Assembly (NCBI GenBank): GCA_021397845.1
Contig: CM038039.1
Span: forward strand, 4,395,731-4,459,730
Length of the DNA: 64,000 nt
Source of the DNA: Areca catechu
Taxonomy: Eukaryota > Streptophyta > Magnoliopsida > Arecales > Arecaceae
Direction of reading: 5' to 3'
Positions 48,869 through 59,983 of this stretch are shown here, in pieces (the stretch's first letter is position 1; each line of letters starts with the position of its first letter). The position numbers were made by a program, and so were the translations under genes. The notes under the pieces are model-generated. The model was not told the origin of the DNA. It saw nothing but the letters and a program-made list of their open reading frames with translations, and did not search any database.

Positions 48869-50997
48869 GTGGGTCTGGAGTCGATCTCCAGTTCAATTTC
48901 TCAGGGAAATGTGGCCCTTCTTTGGGAATGCTATCGCATTCCCGAGGAGTTCCCTTTTGTTCTCCCCGCACTCGAGGAACGGGTGAACAAACCTTCCCCG
49001 GGGTGTCTAGCTGTGTATGAAGATCTTCTGAAAGCTGGTCTTCGGTTTCTCCTGCATCCCTTCTTCGTCAAGATCTTCCGCCTGTACCAAGTGGTGCCGG
49101 CGCAGTTGACCCTGAACAGCATCCGGAATATCTGCGGGTTCCTGGTCTTGTGCAGCATTGCAAACATAGAACCTAGGACCAATTTATTCATGGCCCTCTT
49201 CGTACTCAAGAGGGATTTCCACAGTAATGGATGGTGGGTGATTGGTCCTCGATCAGGCCGCAAGGTTATCAAGGACATGCCCAGCGCCATCCATGGGTGG
49301 AAACTCATTTTTGTGTTTGTATTGTCTTTTGATACATGGGGCTTTGACACTATTTGGAAGAAGCCTCGTTTAACCGTCAATGACGGGAAGAAGGTCTTGG
49401 TGATTGATTAGTTGGATTACGATCTCTTGGTCGATTCAGAAGTTGTCCCTATCCGGGAGTTGTTGGAGGAGAGAAATCTCTATCTTGCGAGAATTAGCAA
49501 ATTCCCCAAATTAGGTATAGTGACAGAAATTTCTGCTCCCATTCCTCCGGTTTTGTTGTAGCTCGATCAATTGAAATAAACTCTTTTGCTTGTAGGTGAC
49601 GAAATGAAGCCCGGTGTGAGCTGGCTCCATCAGACCTCTGAGAAGAGGGTAGCACAAGCCCCTCTCACCAGGTCGGCGGTTCAGAAGAAGGCTCGAAGAG
49701 ACGGTCCTAAGGGGGACCGGAGCACTTCATCTTCCCGGGGAACCCCAGGGGAAGATGTGGCACCCGCAGAAGGGACCCCGTCGAGACCTTGTCCAGTCGA
49801 AACTTCACCGGCGGCTACTTCCCCGGTTTGCACAATGGGGAGTCCACCTCAGGCGATGGAGATGCCACCATTTTGCCCACCTGCGGTTGATAGGGGTAAA
49901 GCACGGCAAGTCGATGGAGAGTTCATTCGTGGGGCCTCCCCAGTTGGAAGCCGTTCGACGAACTCTTCGGAGCTTTCACCTACGGGGGACTGCTGGTCCC
50001 CGCCGTAGCCAGGCACGCATTGAAGGGTACGCTGCTGCCTCATGACTTGGCAGTTCTTCAGAATCGGAACCTTCCCAGGATGTCCGATTCTGCCTTTTTC
50101 GCCCTACAACAGGTATGATTCTTGCCGTCTCCTTTGTTTTAAGAACTGTTCGCTCCATAACTCCACGTTTTTGATGCAGTTGGTCTATGACCTTATCTTT
50201 ATGGAGGAGGGCCTGGAAAATGTTGACGGCCTCATCCATGGCCTTAAGGAGGAGTTCCATGCTGCCAGGGCCACAAAAGAAGTGGCCGAAGAGTTGAGAC
50301 AGTCTATGGAGGACCGCCTTGTCCGGGTGAACGATGAGGTTCATGACCTGAAGGGCGAATTGAAGAATGCTCATCTGACAATAGCAAAGTAAGGGGCAGG
50401 GTGGAGGAAAAGTAGGAAACATATTGACTCCTTGGAGCAAGCTGCCAGAGAGAATCAGGAAAAGATAGAAAGCTTGACCAAGGCAGCGAAGGAGGCTTCC
50501 AGGAGGGCCAAAGAGGCGATTCTGGAGTCCGAAGTGGCCAAGAGGGAGTCCATATCCCTGAGAAAGTGGGTGGACGATGCTGTAGTAGGCTTCAAGAAGT
50601 CTTCACAATTCCAAGAGGAAATGGATGAAGCATCTTTGTACGGCTACCAGCATGGCTTTAACGACGGACTTTCCAAGGTAAAGGAGGCCTTTCCTCACCT
50701 TGATCTTTCCGGCATCCTCCCTTCAACATAGCCGAAGAAGAAGAGAAGGAGGTAGAGGAGGCCGAAGCCATAGCAGAGGCCGAAGAGGTGCCATGCCTGG
50801 GTGGGGAGGCCTCTGCCTCAATCAAAAATCTGGGGGTGACCCCAACTCCGATTCTGATTCAGGAGGAGATTCAGGCTGGGGGAGTCCAAGCTGAAGGTTC
50901 TCCGATCCCAGCCCAGATTGATGAGATCCTTTCAGCACATGTTGACAAGTTGCTTCAGTCATGTAGTGTGGGGTCTCCTCCTGTTGATATTGAGTGA
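48869..50997 (+). pseudogene. Element 2 antisense ORF: PF04195-type protein with two introns
   Basis: Homologue of the antisense ORF of element 1. The conserved domain has AVYEDLLKAGLRFLLHPFF, VVPAQLTLNSIR and SNGWWVI (about 49010-49250). A single in-frame TAG interrupts it at 49409. Intron 1 is 49515-49595 (81 bp, phase 1, after ISKFPKLG), at the same place as in element 1. Intron 2 is 50113-50179 (67 bp, CAACAG/GTATG to GATGCAG/TTGG). After it come a coiled coil (about 50180-50600), with a frame change near 50390, and the C-terminal block YGYQHGFNDGLSKVKEAFPHLDLSG near 50640-50710. An acidic tail follows to 50997. Function unknown; the damage suggests this copy no longer makes full protein. 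Confidence 0.7.
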
Positions 50998-51629
50998 TTC
51001 GAGTTGCTTTGTATGTATTTTCTTCTTTTACCCTTTATATTGTCAATAGATTTTGTATGACAACTTTTCCAGATCTTGAAATGACTTTTTTTTTTGCATA
51101 TGCAATGTTGCATTTCGTATGTAGCTTGAACTAGTTTTACTGTTTTTTTTTCTGCTTGGTCGAACGGCCATGGCCGAAGGCCGTTTAATTAGTAGTTGAC
51201 GAAGACGAACTATAGAATAGATTAGAACTCCGTTGCCGAAGACCGTCTATGATTGGTCAGGCTGGTGTCACCTTCCTTTCAATACTAAATCTATTCGTTG
51301 GGGTAGACAGGTGTCAACTTTCCATCATGCGTTGATTAGGGAAGTTTGATTGCATTTCTCGTTGTCCACGCGGCATATCGATACTCGTACAGTCATGATT
51401 TCTTGCGCCTTGTGTACCGCCAGGTCCCTTTTTTCTAAAAAGGAGCCGTTAATATTGCCGTTGCACGACGGGGATTTCTCTGGATTCGAAGCGTCGGCAG
51501 TTGTTGTCCTGGGAATGACCCCCGAGCAGCCTTCTGGTTCTCGAAGCGTCGCTTGGACACGTGGCACTTTCTAATGCGGCTGGGAAAAGATGTGGAGCAT
51601 GCCTCCCCGCAGTCGGTCGTGGGTGCAGG

Positions 51630-51644
51630 GTCTCTATAAATAGG
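51630..51644 (+). promoter_or_regulatory. TATA box for the second antisense ORF of element 2
   Basis: tctctataaataggac lies about 60 bases upstream of the ATG at 51703, a good plant TATA box at a normal distance for a short leader. Confidence 0.6.
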
Positions 51645-51702
51645 ACCTAGCCTTCTATTGTCAAGGGCCACTACTTCCGTAGACTCTTCCCTCCAATTGA
51701 AA

Positions 51703-52170
51703 ATGAGGTTCAGCACTACCGAGCTTCGTCAGGCCGTGAAAAGAAGGGCTGTCGACCTAAAGAGGAAGAGGAGTCCGAAGTTTTTCGATCCGGGGAATGA
51801 CGAGGAGCCTCTCGTGGACCGTCTAGAGAAGAAGGTCCGCTTGTTGGAGGCCCAACTGAGGGAGGCCAGGGCCCAGGTCGCGGCGGCAGCCGCGGAGGTA
51901 GAGGAGGCCAAGAAGGAGGCGGCGAAGGCTGTCTCAGACTTCAAGGCATCAGCTGCCTTCAGGGAGGAGGTCGCCAAGGCGGCTCTAGACTCCTACCATC
52001 AGGGGTTCCGGGATTGTAGAGGGAAGGCCTTCAAGTTTTACGACTTGAAGGGCCTGGACAACATCAAGCCCTCCGTTCCCTTTATCGGGCATGAATTTGA
52101 TTCCGACTCCGATGAGGGGTCGGATTCTGGTTCGGACGGGAACCCCGGGGCCCCTTCGTCGTCCCTCTAG
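51703..52170 (+). CDS. Small coiled-coil protein with its own promoter inside element 2
   Basis: An intact 155-codon frame, opposite in strand to gag-pol. The start is ATG AGG TTC, preceded by a TATA box. The N terminus is basic (RQAVKRRAVDLKRKR). A long heptad-rich Ala/Glu/Lys coiled coil follows (about residues 45-95), then FREEVAKAALDSYHQGFRDCRGKAF, and an acidic Asp/Ser tail. The Y-x2-GF-x2-C block resembles the C-terminal blocks of both PF04195-type antisense ORFs (FLKGFRMCREK; YGYQHGFNDGLSK), so it may be a shortened paralogue. No enzymatic motif. Unlike the rest of the element its frame is undamaged. Function unknown. Confidence 0.6.
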   Translation: MRFSTTELRQAVKRRAVDLKRKRSPKFFDPGNDEEPLVDRLEKKVRLLEAQLREARAQVAAAAAEVEEAKKEAAKAVSDFKASAAFREEVAKAALDSYHQGFRDCRGKAFKFYDLKGLDNIKPSVPFIGHEFDSDSDEGSDSGSDGNPGAPSSSL

Positions 52171-52849
52171 ATCTCCCCCCGCCGGTACGGGAAAAATCCG
52201 GTGGGAGGTTATTGAAAAATTTCTCGCATCTTTCCAATGTTACTCATTTCTCTTCTTCTTGTTTTTTTTTTGTCTCTCTTTTTGAAAGTCTCTTTTTCTC
52301 TCTATTTTTTCTTGTAAAAATCAAAAAAGAAATGAAATATCTTTTTCTTACCTCTTCTCTTGTGCTTTCTGCGGTATGTTGTATCATATTTTGTCTGGAA
52401 TGTAGATTCCTCAGACCATTTTCGATCTTTAGGAAAGAAGTGAGGTCAGTTGGACCATTCTCGGAATATTTGTTGTCGACAGAAAGGACGACAGTGGTCC
52501 TTTTAGGCACGTTTTTGGATTTACCGTAGGGTAGGGTGCTTGCACTGTCCCTGTGCACTTCTTTCATGATCAAGGTTGGCTGTTCAAGCCCGCCCCGGTG
52601 CATCTTCGGGTTTACCGTAGGGTAGGTTACGAAAATCATCCCTGCGCCTTTGATCTTCTTGATGGCCTGGTTGGGCCATCTGTTGCACTCGTCGGGAATA
52701 CCAATAAGGTGAGTGGATCAGACTCCTCTTTGCATAGTTGACCGATTTTTAGATCAGGTCACTTAGGTTGTTGTCGTTCAATCGAAGCAACTAGCCGTTC
52801 CGAGTTGAGTAGGGTTGAGCAATCTTGCATAGGAAATTTAGGAACTCGT

Positions 52850-53800
52850 TTATTGATAATATTTGCGAAGGTTTTGTACATTCCATGGCCAGGACAGAGT
52901 CTTCCCATCTAGGATCTTAAGTCGATATGCTCCCGGTCGAATGACTTCTTCGACTTGATATGGATCTTCCTAGTTGGGAGAGAGTTTACCCTGTTCTGTT
53001 GGCCTGGATGCTTCTGTCCTTCGCAGTACCATATCCCCTGTACTGAAAATCTGCTCTTTCACCCTTGAGTTATAGTATTTGGCGACCTTTTGTTGGTATG
53101 TCGCCATTCTTATCTGGGCCTGAAGTATGGCGCTTGGCAGCAGATCCAGGTCGATCCTTCTACGATCGGAGTTTCCAGGCTCTTCAAAGTTGTCAATTCT
53201 TAGGGACTGCAAGAAGACTTTAATAGGTAGTACAGCTTCGGTACCGTATGCCAGGTTGAATGGAGACTCGCCGGTGGCCATTCTCGGGGTAGTTCAGTAT
53301 GCCCAGAGAACGGAGGTCAGCTATTTGGCCCAAAGCCCTTTGGCGGCGTTCAACCTCGTCTTCAGACCATGGAGAATGGTCCGATTAGTGACTTCGGCTT
53401 CTCCATTGGAGTGTGGATGAGCAACGGAAGTCAGTCGATGCTGAACATGATACCGAGCGCAGAAGTCCTTGAACATCGGGTTGTCGAACTGTCTCCCGTT
53501 GTCCATGATTATGACATGTGGGATGCCAAACCGGAATATGATAGAATTTTTTACAAAATTCTCCACCTTGCCTTATATGATTTGGGCCAGTGGTTCGGCT
53601 TCTACCCACTTTGTAAAGTAGTCGATGGCTACAAGAAGGAACTTCCTTTGCCCTGATGCCGGCGGGAATGGGCCGAGAATATCCATTCCCCACTGGGCAA
53701 AAGGCCATGGGGCTGCCAGTTGGGTCAGGTGATTCACAGGCTATCTCTGGACATTGGCGTACCGCTGGCGCTGGTCGCACTTTCGCACAAAGTCAGTCGA
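52850..53800 (-). pseudogene. Element 2 integrase and pol C terminus, frameshifted
   Basis: Catalytic residues are recognisable: D before the first frame change (near 53690, where W-G-M-D is expected), D in IIMDNGRQFD (about 53500), E in NGEAEVTN (about 53390). C-terminal part: VAKYYNSRVKEQ and MVLRRTEASRPTEQGKLSPN (53000s). It ends LRKYYQ-TAA at 52850. Stops at about 53320 and 52970 and a shift near 53570 inactivate it. Confidence 0.8.
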
Positions 53801-53830
53801 ATCCTTCTGGATGGAGGGCCAGTAATACCC

Positions 53831-54301
53831 TTATCGAATGATGTTGTATGCCAGTGATCTACCTTCCAAGTGATCACCGCATATGCCCTCGTGGACCTCT
53901 CTCAGGACATAATCCATATCTGTCGGTCCCAAGCATTTTAGCAGTGGCTGAGAGAACGATCTCTTATAGAGGGTCCCATCTAAGATGACATACTGAGACG
54001 CCATCCAGCGGATCTTCTTGGCCTCTGCCTTGTCCTCTGGCAGTATACCTTCATTTAGAAATTTGATGATAGGATCCATCCAGCTTGGCTCGGTGTTGAT
54101 CTGGTGCACCTCCGCAGCCTCTTCGGCTATACTTGGAGTTTCCAGATGTTCAACAAAGGTGCGCCCGAGAGATTCCGGTGCTGTAGTTGCCAGTCGAGAC
54201 AATGCATCCATCCAGGAATTCTCTGATCGTGGGATATGGATGATCTCAAAATGTTCCAATTGAGAGGATAAGGCCCGTACCTTCTCTAGGTACTGCACCA
54301 T
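53831..54301 (-). pseudogene. Element 2 remnant of second RNase H end plus connector and integrase zinc region
   Basis: Starts just after a FSDSQL-like remnant of the second RNase H (about 54345-54365) and reads MVQYLEKVRAL, IIHIPRSENSWMDALSRLA, and GDHLEGRSLAY at its end. It corresponds to element 1 at about 38440-38930. Everything between this remnant and the protease is absent. Confidence 0.75.
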
Positions 54302-54428
54302 GGTTGGATCCTTGGCTACATATTCTCCGTTAACTTAATTTACAACCAGCTGGGAGTCTGAGAAGGTTCGGAGTTGCTGAATCGTTGAAATGTCTGTCTT
54401 GGATCATCATGCACTGCCGCGCTGTCCT

Positions 54429-54938
54429 CTACGCTCCTCTAACTTCTCCGACACCGTTCCTGGTGGGGAAGCGCACCAAGAGGTAGTGAGAGGATATCAC
54501 GGTTCGGAACTTGTTCAAGGCAGGCCACCCCAGAATAATGTTATATGCTGAGGGGATCCGGATCACCGTGAAGTTGATCGGCAATGTCTTTTGTCGAGGT
54601 TCAGTGCTAAGGGTTACAAGCAACACTATCTCTCCCTCGGCATGAACTTGATTGCCCCCAAAATCGGTGAGTGGTATGGGGGATATTCGTAGTTGATATC
54701 TAGGCAAACATATTTTAGAGAATGAATCGTAAATCAAGACATCAGTCGAACTTCCATTATCAACAAGGATTTGCTGTACATCATAATTGGCCACTATGGT
54801 CGAGATTACAAGGGGATCATCATGTGGGAGCCGAACTCCTATAAGGTCATCATCGGAGAAGAGGATAGCATTGTTGTCCTTGAGTCGCTTTGCGGCATCG
54901 TCCTCATCCCTTCTCCAGTTGGTGGGTTGGTGTATCAT
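54429..54938 (-). pseudogene. Element 2 aspartic protease region
   Basis: An open frame with the active-site block ILVDNGSSTDVLIYD (D-N-G instead of the usual D-T/S-G) and the C-terminal PSAYNIILGWPALN, ending VGEVRG. It stops at the edge of the RT deletion. It aligns with element 1 at 36170-36560 but without the frame change seen there. Confidence 0.78.
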
Positions 54939-55025
54939 CCCTACACCTCCGTTGGTGGGCTTTTGATTTGGCAGTTCGACCTCTTCGGGAGGTGGTTAGG
55001 GAACAGTTGCTTTCGACCGAGGTCC

Positions 55026-56395
55026 CTAGCGACCAATGTACCGCCCCAAATACCCTTTCTTGATAAGATCCTCAATCGCATCCTTCAGCTGGATGCACTC
55101 TTCAGTGTTGTGGCCGTGGTCCCGGTGGAATCGGCAGTATTTGTTCCTATTCCTTACGGAAGATGAGGCCTTCATGGGACGGGGCCGTTGGAGATAATTT
55201 TCTTTCTCTATCTCCATGAGGATATCCTCTCGAGGAAGGTTGAGGGAGGTGTAGGAGTCGAATCTTCCTCTCGATGCTCTAGGCCTGGGAGGATTTCTTC
55301 GACGGTCGGTATATTTGCCACCATTATTATTGAAAATTGGGGGACCTTGTCCCTTGTTGTTCTTCTTTTTTGAAGGGGGTTTCCTTTCAATCAGTCATCG
55401 GTTAGCCGCTTGCTCTTCAGCATTGGCATATTTCTGAGCCCTTGACAAGAGCTCAGCGTAGCTTTTGGAAAACTTCTTATCCAGGAAAAAGGTAAGCCTG
55501 GACGTACGAAGTCCCTTCTTCAATGCAGACATGGTCACATACTCGTTGAGGTCGGGGATCTCAAGCGTGGCCGCATTAAACCTGGAGATGTAGTCTCGCA
55601 GGCTTTCTCCTTCATTCTGATGAAGGAGGAACAGTGTGTCCGTATTTCGGGGAGCCTTACGGTAGGTCCTAAAATGCAAGACAAACATTTTTTCTAACTC
55701 GAAAAAAGTGTCAATGGTACCTGGGCGCAGGCTCGAGTACCACATCTGAGAGGCTTTCTTCAAGGTGGCCGGGAATGTGAGGCAGTACATTGCGTCCGAA
55801 GCTCCTTGGATCATCATGTGGGCCTTGAAACTGCCCAAGTGATCGAGGGGATCGGAGGTGCCATTGTAGGATTCCATCTGGGAAATCCTGAAGTGCCGAG
55901 GAACGACTGCGGCCATGATACGGTCGGTGTAGGGTGGGCATAGATCACCCACAATCAATTATCAAGATCCTTCAGATCCCGCATTCTCTGTTTCCGCGCC
56001 TTCGCCATCTCCGATTCGATGGCTCTGAATCTCCCGTTATAATCGGGAGTCTGCTTCGGTGCCCTCTCCACGGAGGTGGAATCTTCGGAGGAGGGTGAGG
56101 GAGTTTGCCTAGGCCTTTTTCCTTTCTACGGGAAATCGGTGGACCTAGGCGATCTCGAAGTTCGGCCTTCAGGAGAGGACCGAGAACGGGGGGAGAGATG
56201 TGTGGGATCCTCCCGTGGAGCTCTCCTTCTTTGGGACCGAGAGCTATGTCTAGAGGCGGCCGGTGGGTTTCCCACCGGAAAAGCTCTGTTCTGGAAGTCC
56301 TGAACCATGGCCATGAGGTTAGTGACCTGGTTCACAAGGGCTTCAAATTGCTGTAGTCCCACAACGACTGTGAGAGGTGGGGCGTCGTTCTCCAC
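55026..56395 (-). pseudogene. Element 2 gag
   Basis: Three open pieces in order on the minus strand: an N-terminal part (56395-56126) with a basic Arg/Ser tail; the retrotransposon gag domain (55958-55395) with TSDPLDHLGSFKAHM, FPATLKKASQMWY and SLRDYISRFN; and a CCHC-like knuckle, CRFHRDHGHNTEEC, in 55217-55026. Closely parallels element 1 gag. Confidence 0.78.
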
Positions 56396-56543
56396 TGGGG
56401 CGCGCCCCCTTGGGATGGAGCATGACTTCGACTTGTGAAGGCTATTTGAGTCTTTCCTCTTGTTATCGGGAACTTCTTACTTCCCCTTGTTTAGGAGGGA
56501 GCCTAAAGAGTGCTGTGTTGCCTCCCTACCTTGCGTGCCAATC

Positions 56544-57344
56544 TGTTGGCGTGGGATCCCTGTATCGGCTGGTCGGAGCTGCTACACTACAGGACCGCTT
56601 CCTAGTTCATCTGCAAAACAGGTTTCTTGCCGGAGTTGTTCCGGTGGGGGACACTCCGATGCCTAAGTCAGTGGCGGATCCCAGCCACAGAATGGAGAAG
56701 AGTGTCGAGAGTATAAGGGAAAGGCTCTTAGAGTATGTGTGAGTGTATGAATATGTGTGTCTGCGCGTACCTCTCTCGAGCCATTCTTCTTATCACTATT
56801 TAAGAGGAGGCCTCCGGCCTGCGGCCCGCCCTTTTTTCGGTGATTATGGGGAGTCAATTTCTCTCCATGATTGGCGATCGTGGGTTGTCATTGAGCGGTT
56901 CCGGCCAGACCGGAGGCATGGCAGCTGGAGTTGCGCGCCATGATCGTGGCGTGGAGATTGTCGATTGTAATCGTTGGTTACAATTGCCTATCTGGGCCAG
57001 ATTGTGGTCCCATCTTTGGATTTTCCCTGTTTAGGAAGATTCTCGGTCGGAGACTTAGTCCTCTGCGTGGGCCGGAGACTTGGAGTCTATCCAGGACCTG
57101 AGATCATGTCTCTGGTAGAAGCCGAAGAGTGCGTCTTCGGAAGTTGATGAGGAGCCCGGTCTTCTGTCAGGACCAAAAACGTCATTCGAAGCTCTGACCT
57201 TTGGATGTTGTGGATCGATGAGAAGTCTTGGATCGCCTGCAGTTGGCCTGACCTTTTCTTGGTCCGAAGTCCGTGATTCGGAGAAAAGGGCTTCGGCCAG
57301 CCGAACCAGTGTTCGATTCGTAGCTGAACCGGGATATCCCAACA
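56544..57344 (-). repeat. Element 2, 5' LTR (801 bp)
   Basis: Flanked on the inner side by plus-strand ...ccttgcgtgccaatc, which is the complement of the primer binding region GATTGGCACGCAAGGTAGGG. Ends gatatcccaaca, followed by the target duplication gccaa. Confidence 0.92.
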
Positions 57345-57349
57345 GCCAA

Positions 57350-59640
57350 AATTTTATACACACAACCATCCGTTCTAGATGTAGACTTGCTAAATTTAAG
57401 TTTTAGATGCGGACAAATTTATATATACGCATTATATAACATGTGCATAAATCATGTGACATCGAGTTAGAAATAATTCAGACAAAAATAAGAATAATCA
57501 ATTTTGCTGCCAAAAAAAAATGTTATTGCATACGAGTTGTCGTTTACACAAAATATCTGTTAATGAAATAAATGACCTAAACACAAAATATATCAGTAGA
57601 GTAACAAATTAATATAAATGGATTGCATGATAAAAAACTGCTTCGTCGGCACTATTGCATGATGATAGGCGGGCTAATGCAGAGGGCTCACCTATCATCC
57701 ATGCGATCCCAATGCGTTGCACCAATCCTTGACTGCCACAAAGTTGAATGGCGCTGGGAAGTAGCACTTTACATGCATAACATGGTAGAATTCAGTGATT
57801 TACATAAAAAAAAGCAGAGATCGTTAGGTTCTTGTTGCCACCCTTCAATGCAACTACATAGGTGCGTCAAGATGCTTTGACTACTCCACAGCTATCAGCA
57901 TACTCATCCATGCTAATAGCCAAATTAGTATGGTGTCTCATGCAATCAAGGAGAGGTTTTTTGCATGGGGAGCTTAGTTTCTTTCAGCCAAATTTATGAT
58001 AATCTTCCAAGCTCAGCACATAGCGAACCAGGATGATCCAACTTACATAAATCAATACGTATGTCTTGAGGATGTGCCCACCTACGCAGTTGAGAATATA
58101 AGAGAGTAAGAAAAAATTAACTTTTGTCATGTTATGAAGCACCAACATAACCTTCTACCAAAAAAACACCAACATAACCAGAAGCTTATCTTTTGCATTT
58201 GTGTTGATCAACTGGCCAGAAGCTGATAAGATATGGTAATAGGATTTAGTCCCTAATTTGACCTCTGTTAATGCCGAAGAAAAATCGGCTTGGTTATGAT
58301 TGATATATTCATCTCGGTTACAAATAAGATGAGATCACAATCTTGCCTAACCACAATACACGATGGCAATCATACATATATGATCTAAATTCAATCATTT
58401 TGAGACCAACATAATGCTCCAAATTGCCGGTCAACAGCTCATCCCTGCCATGTATTAAATATGAAGTGCGATCACTACTTGCACGATTCACGCGATCTCC
58501 TACAAAGATTGCTCATTATGGAAATGGCCTTCAACCTCCCTCTATGAATGGTGAGAGGCAGGGGATCCTCGGTAGCTCTCAAGTCAAAAACTCCTTTTTA
58601 CGGTCCTGGTCTCTGTTCTATTTTCTTTGTCACTATTTTTGATTGATAGATAACTTGAGTTTTGATTTAAAAATAATATATATTATCAATGCATAAAGAA
58701 TTATTTTATTATTAAATATTTTATTAAAAATGTCATTTCAATAATATAAATATACTCTTAAACATTATTAATCATTTATAAAATTAGTTAACTGAAAATA
58801 TATTTTTTTATTGAAATACTATTATTATTACAATATTATTAATATTATCATACTTAGATTATAACAAAATCAAATATAAAAATGCTAGAGAAAATATAAG
58901 TTTCCTAAATTGAAATACTTTTTTCTTACTAAATTAAAAAAATACTCTTAGACGATAGACCGTGTGATGCATAGAATATCATAATTTTGATATTTGATAT
59001 GGTTTAAAATTTATATAATAAATTTATTATCTATCAAAGTTATTATATTTATTATTTAAATCTATTTAAAATTTATTTTAAAATTTTGATGTTTGAAAAT
59101 TTTCTTCCAAAACTAAGTTAGAGAAGTATGGTGTAAGTTTTGGAGAAAAAAATTTATTCAAAACTAAGCCAAACTTTTTTATTTTATTGATATAATAAAT
59201 TATATAAAAAATATAATTTTGAGTAAAAAAAAATCTAGAAAAATTTGATGCTGGGTAGGCATTGAATCCATATAGTACCATGGCTGAGGAAGGTCTTGAC
59301 AATACCATTTATTTTATTTAAAAACTATACGCTCTCTAAAATATTATTTTTATTGATTATATTGTTATTTAAAAATAACATATATTTAGTGATATAGAAA
59401 ATATTTATTAGAAAGTTTGAGAAGATTTTTTTTTTTTTTTTTTTTGGGACAATTGAGATCTTTGAGAGGTTGATTAATACAATTATAGGTATATATTAAT
59501 ACAGGATGGATGTGCTATCGGATGAATTTAATGCGAAGGATATTTGCAATCTTATTTTGAAGATTTTATCGACAGATTCTTCATTAGGTATTAGTTATAT
59601 TAGGTATATTAGATTATATTTAAGAAAAAGGGCGTCAGAG
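57350..59640. other. AT-rich spacer, no gene recognised
   Basis: Unique-looking to about 58640, then strongly AT-rich with a T-run at 59429-59445. Small frames (57623-57880, 58424-58642) have no recognisable features. Confidence 0.5.
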
Positions 59641-59804
59641 TAACGCGATCCGGTGCAGTTCCTCTCCCGCGGGATCTCCACCAAAGTCCAGCAAAGCCCA
59701 CCGGATGACTGGAAGGGCATTACGGTCACTACGCTCTGCCCTGCACGGACGCTGCTCCCGCTCTTCACTTTGAAAGCAGAGCGAATTCCCGATCTCCTCG
59801 CCGA

Positions 59805-59814
59805 TTTAGGGTTT
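59805..59814 (+). promoter_or_regulatory. Telo-box near the start of the 59837 gene
   Basis: tttagggttt, 22 bases upstream of the probable start codon, in a GC-rich leader that begins abruptly near 59640 after AT-rich spacer. Confidence 0.5.
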
Positions 59815-59836
59815 CCGGTGCTTGAAGTCGCCATGA

Positions 59837-59983
59837 ATGGCCGCTGAGCTCGAGTGCCTCGACGTCGAAGATCCCTTCGCGGAGTGCTCCGTCCTCTCTC
59901 TCCTCCCTCAAACCCTCGGAGCTCATCTCCATGCCTCGGACGCGCAGGAAGGGGAGGCGATCCGCAATCTCTTCAAATCCATG
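59837..59983 (+). CDS. First coding exon of an unrecognised plant gene
   Basis: 49 codons, MAAELECLDVEDPFAE to AIRNLFKSM, ending at a good donor ATG/GTAACC at 59983/59984. The GC-rich leader, telo-box and sharp change in composition support a real gene start. An earlier ATG at 59833 in another frame gives only a four-codon upstream ORF that overlaps this start. Further exons were not found in the window: the sequence after about 60480 is transposon-rich, so the gene either has a very long first intron or was cut by insertions. Family not recognised. Confidence 0.5.

Larger units (their letters stand above)
47465..57344 (-). mobile_element. Tat-like Ty3/gypsy element 2, RT-deleted, reversed
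   Basis: LTRs 47465-48263 (3') and 56544-57344 (5') have TG...CA ends and the target duplication gccaa (47460-47464, 57345-57349). gag, protease and integrase are on the minus strand. RT, RNase H and most of the second RNase H are missing between about 54430 and 54340. Two plus-strand (antisense) ORFs occupy 48.8-52.2 kb. By eye the LTRs differ at about one base in ten over the first 150, much more than element 1, so this is an older insertion. Confidence 0.92.

Noticed and set aside
32981..57344. Endogenous pararetrovirus
   Set aside because: LTRs, target duplications, integrase and the Tat domain order identify LTR retrotransposons; no movement protein or coat features were seen.
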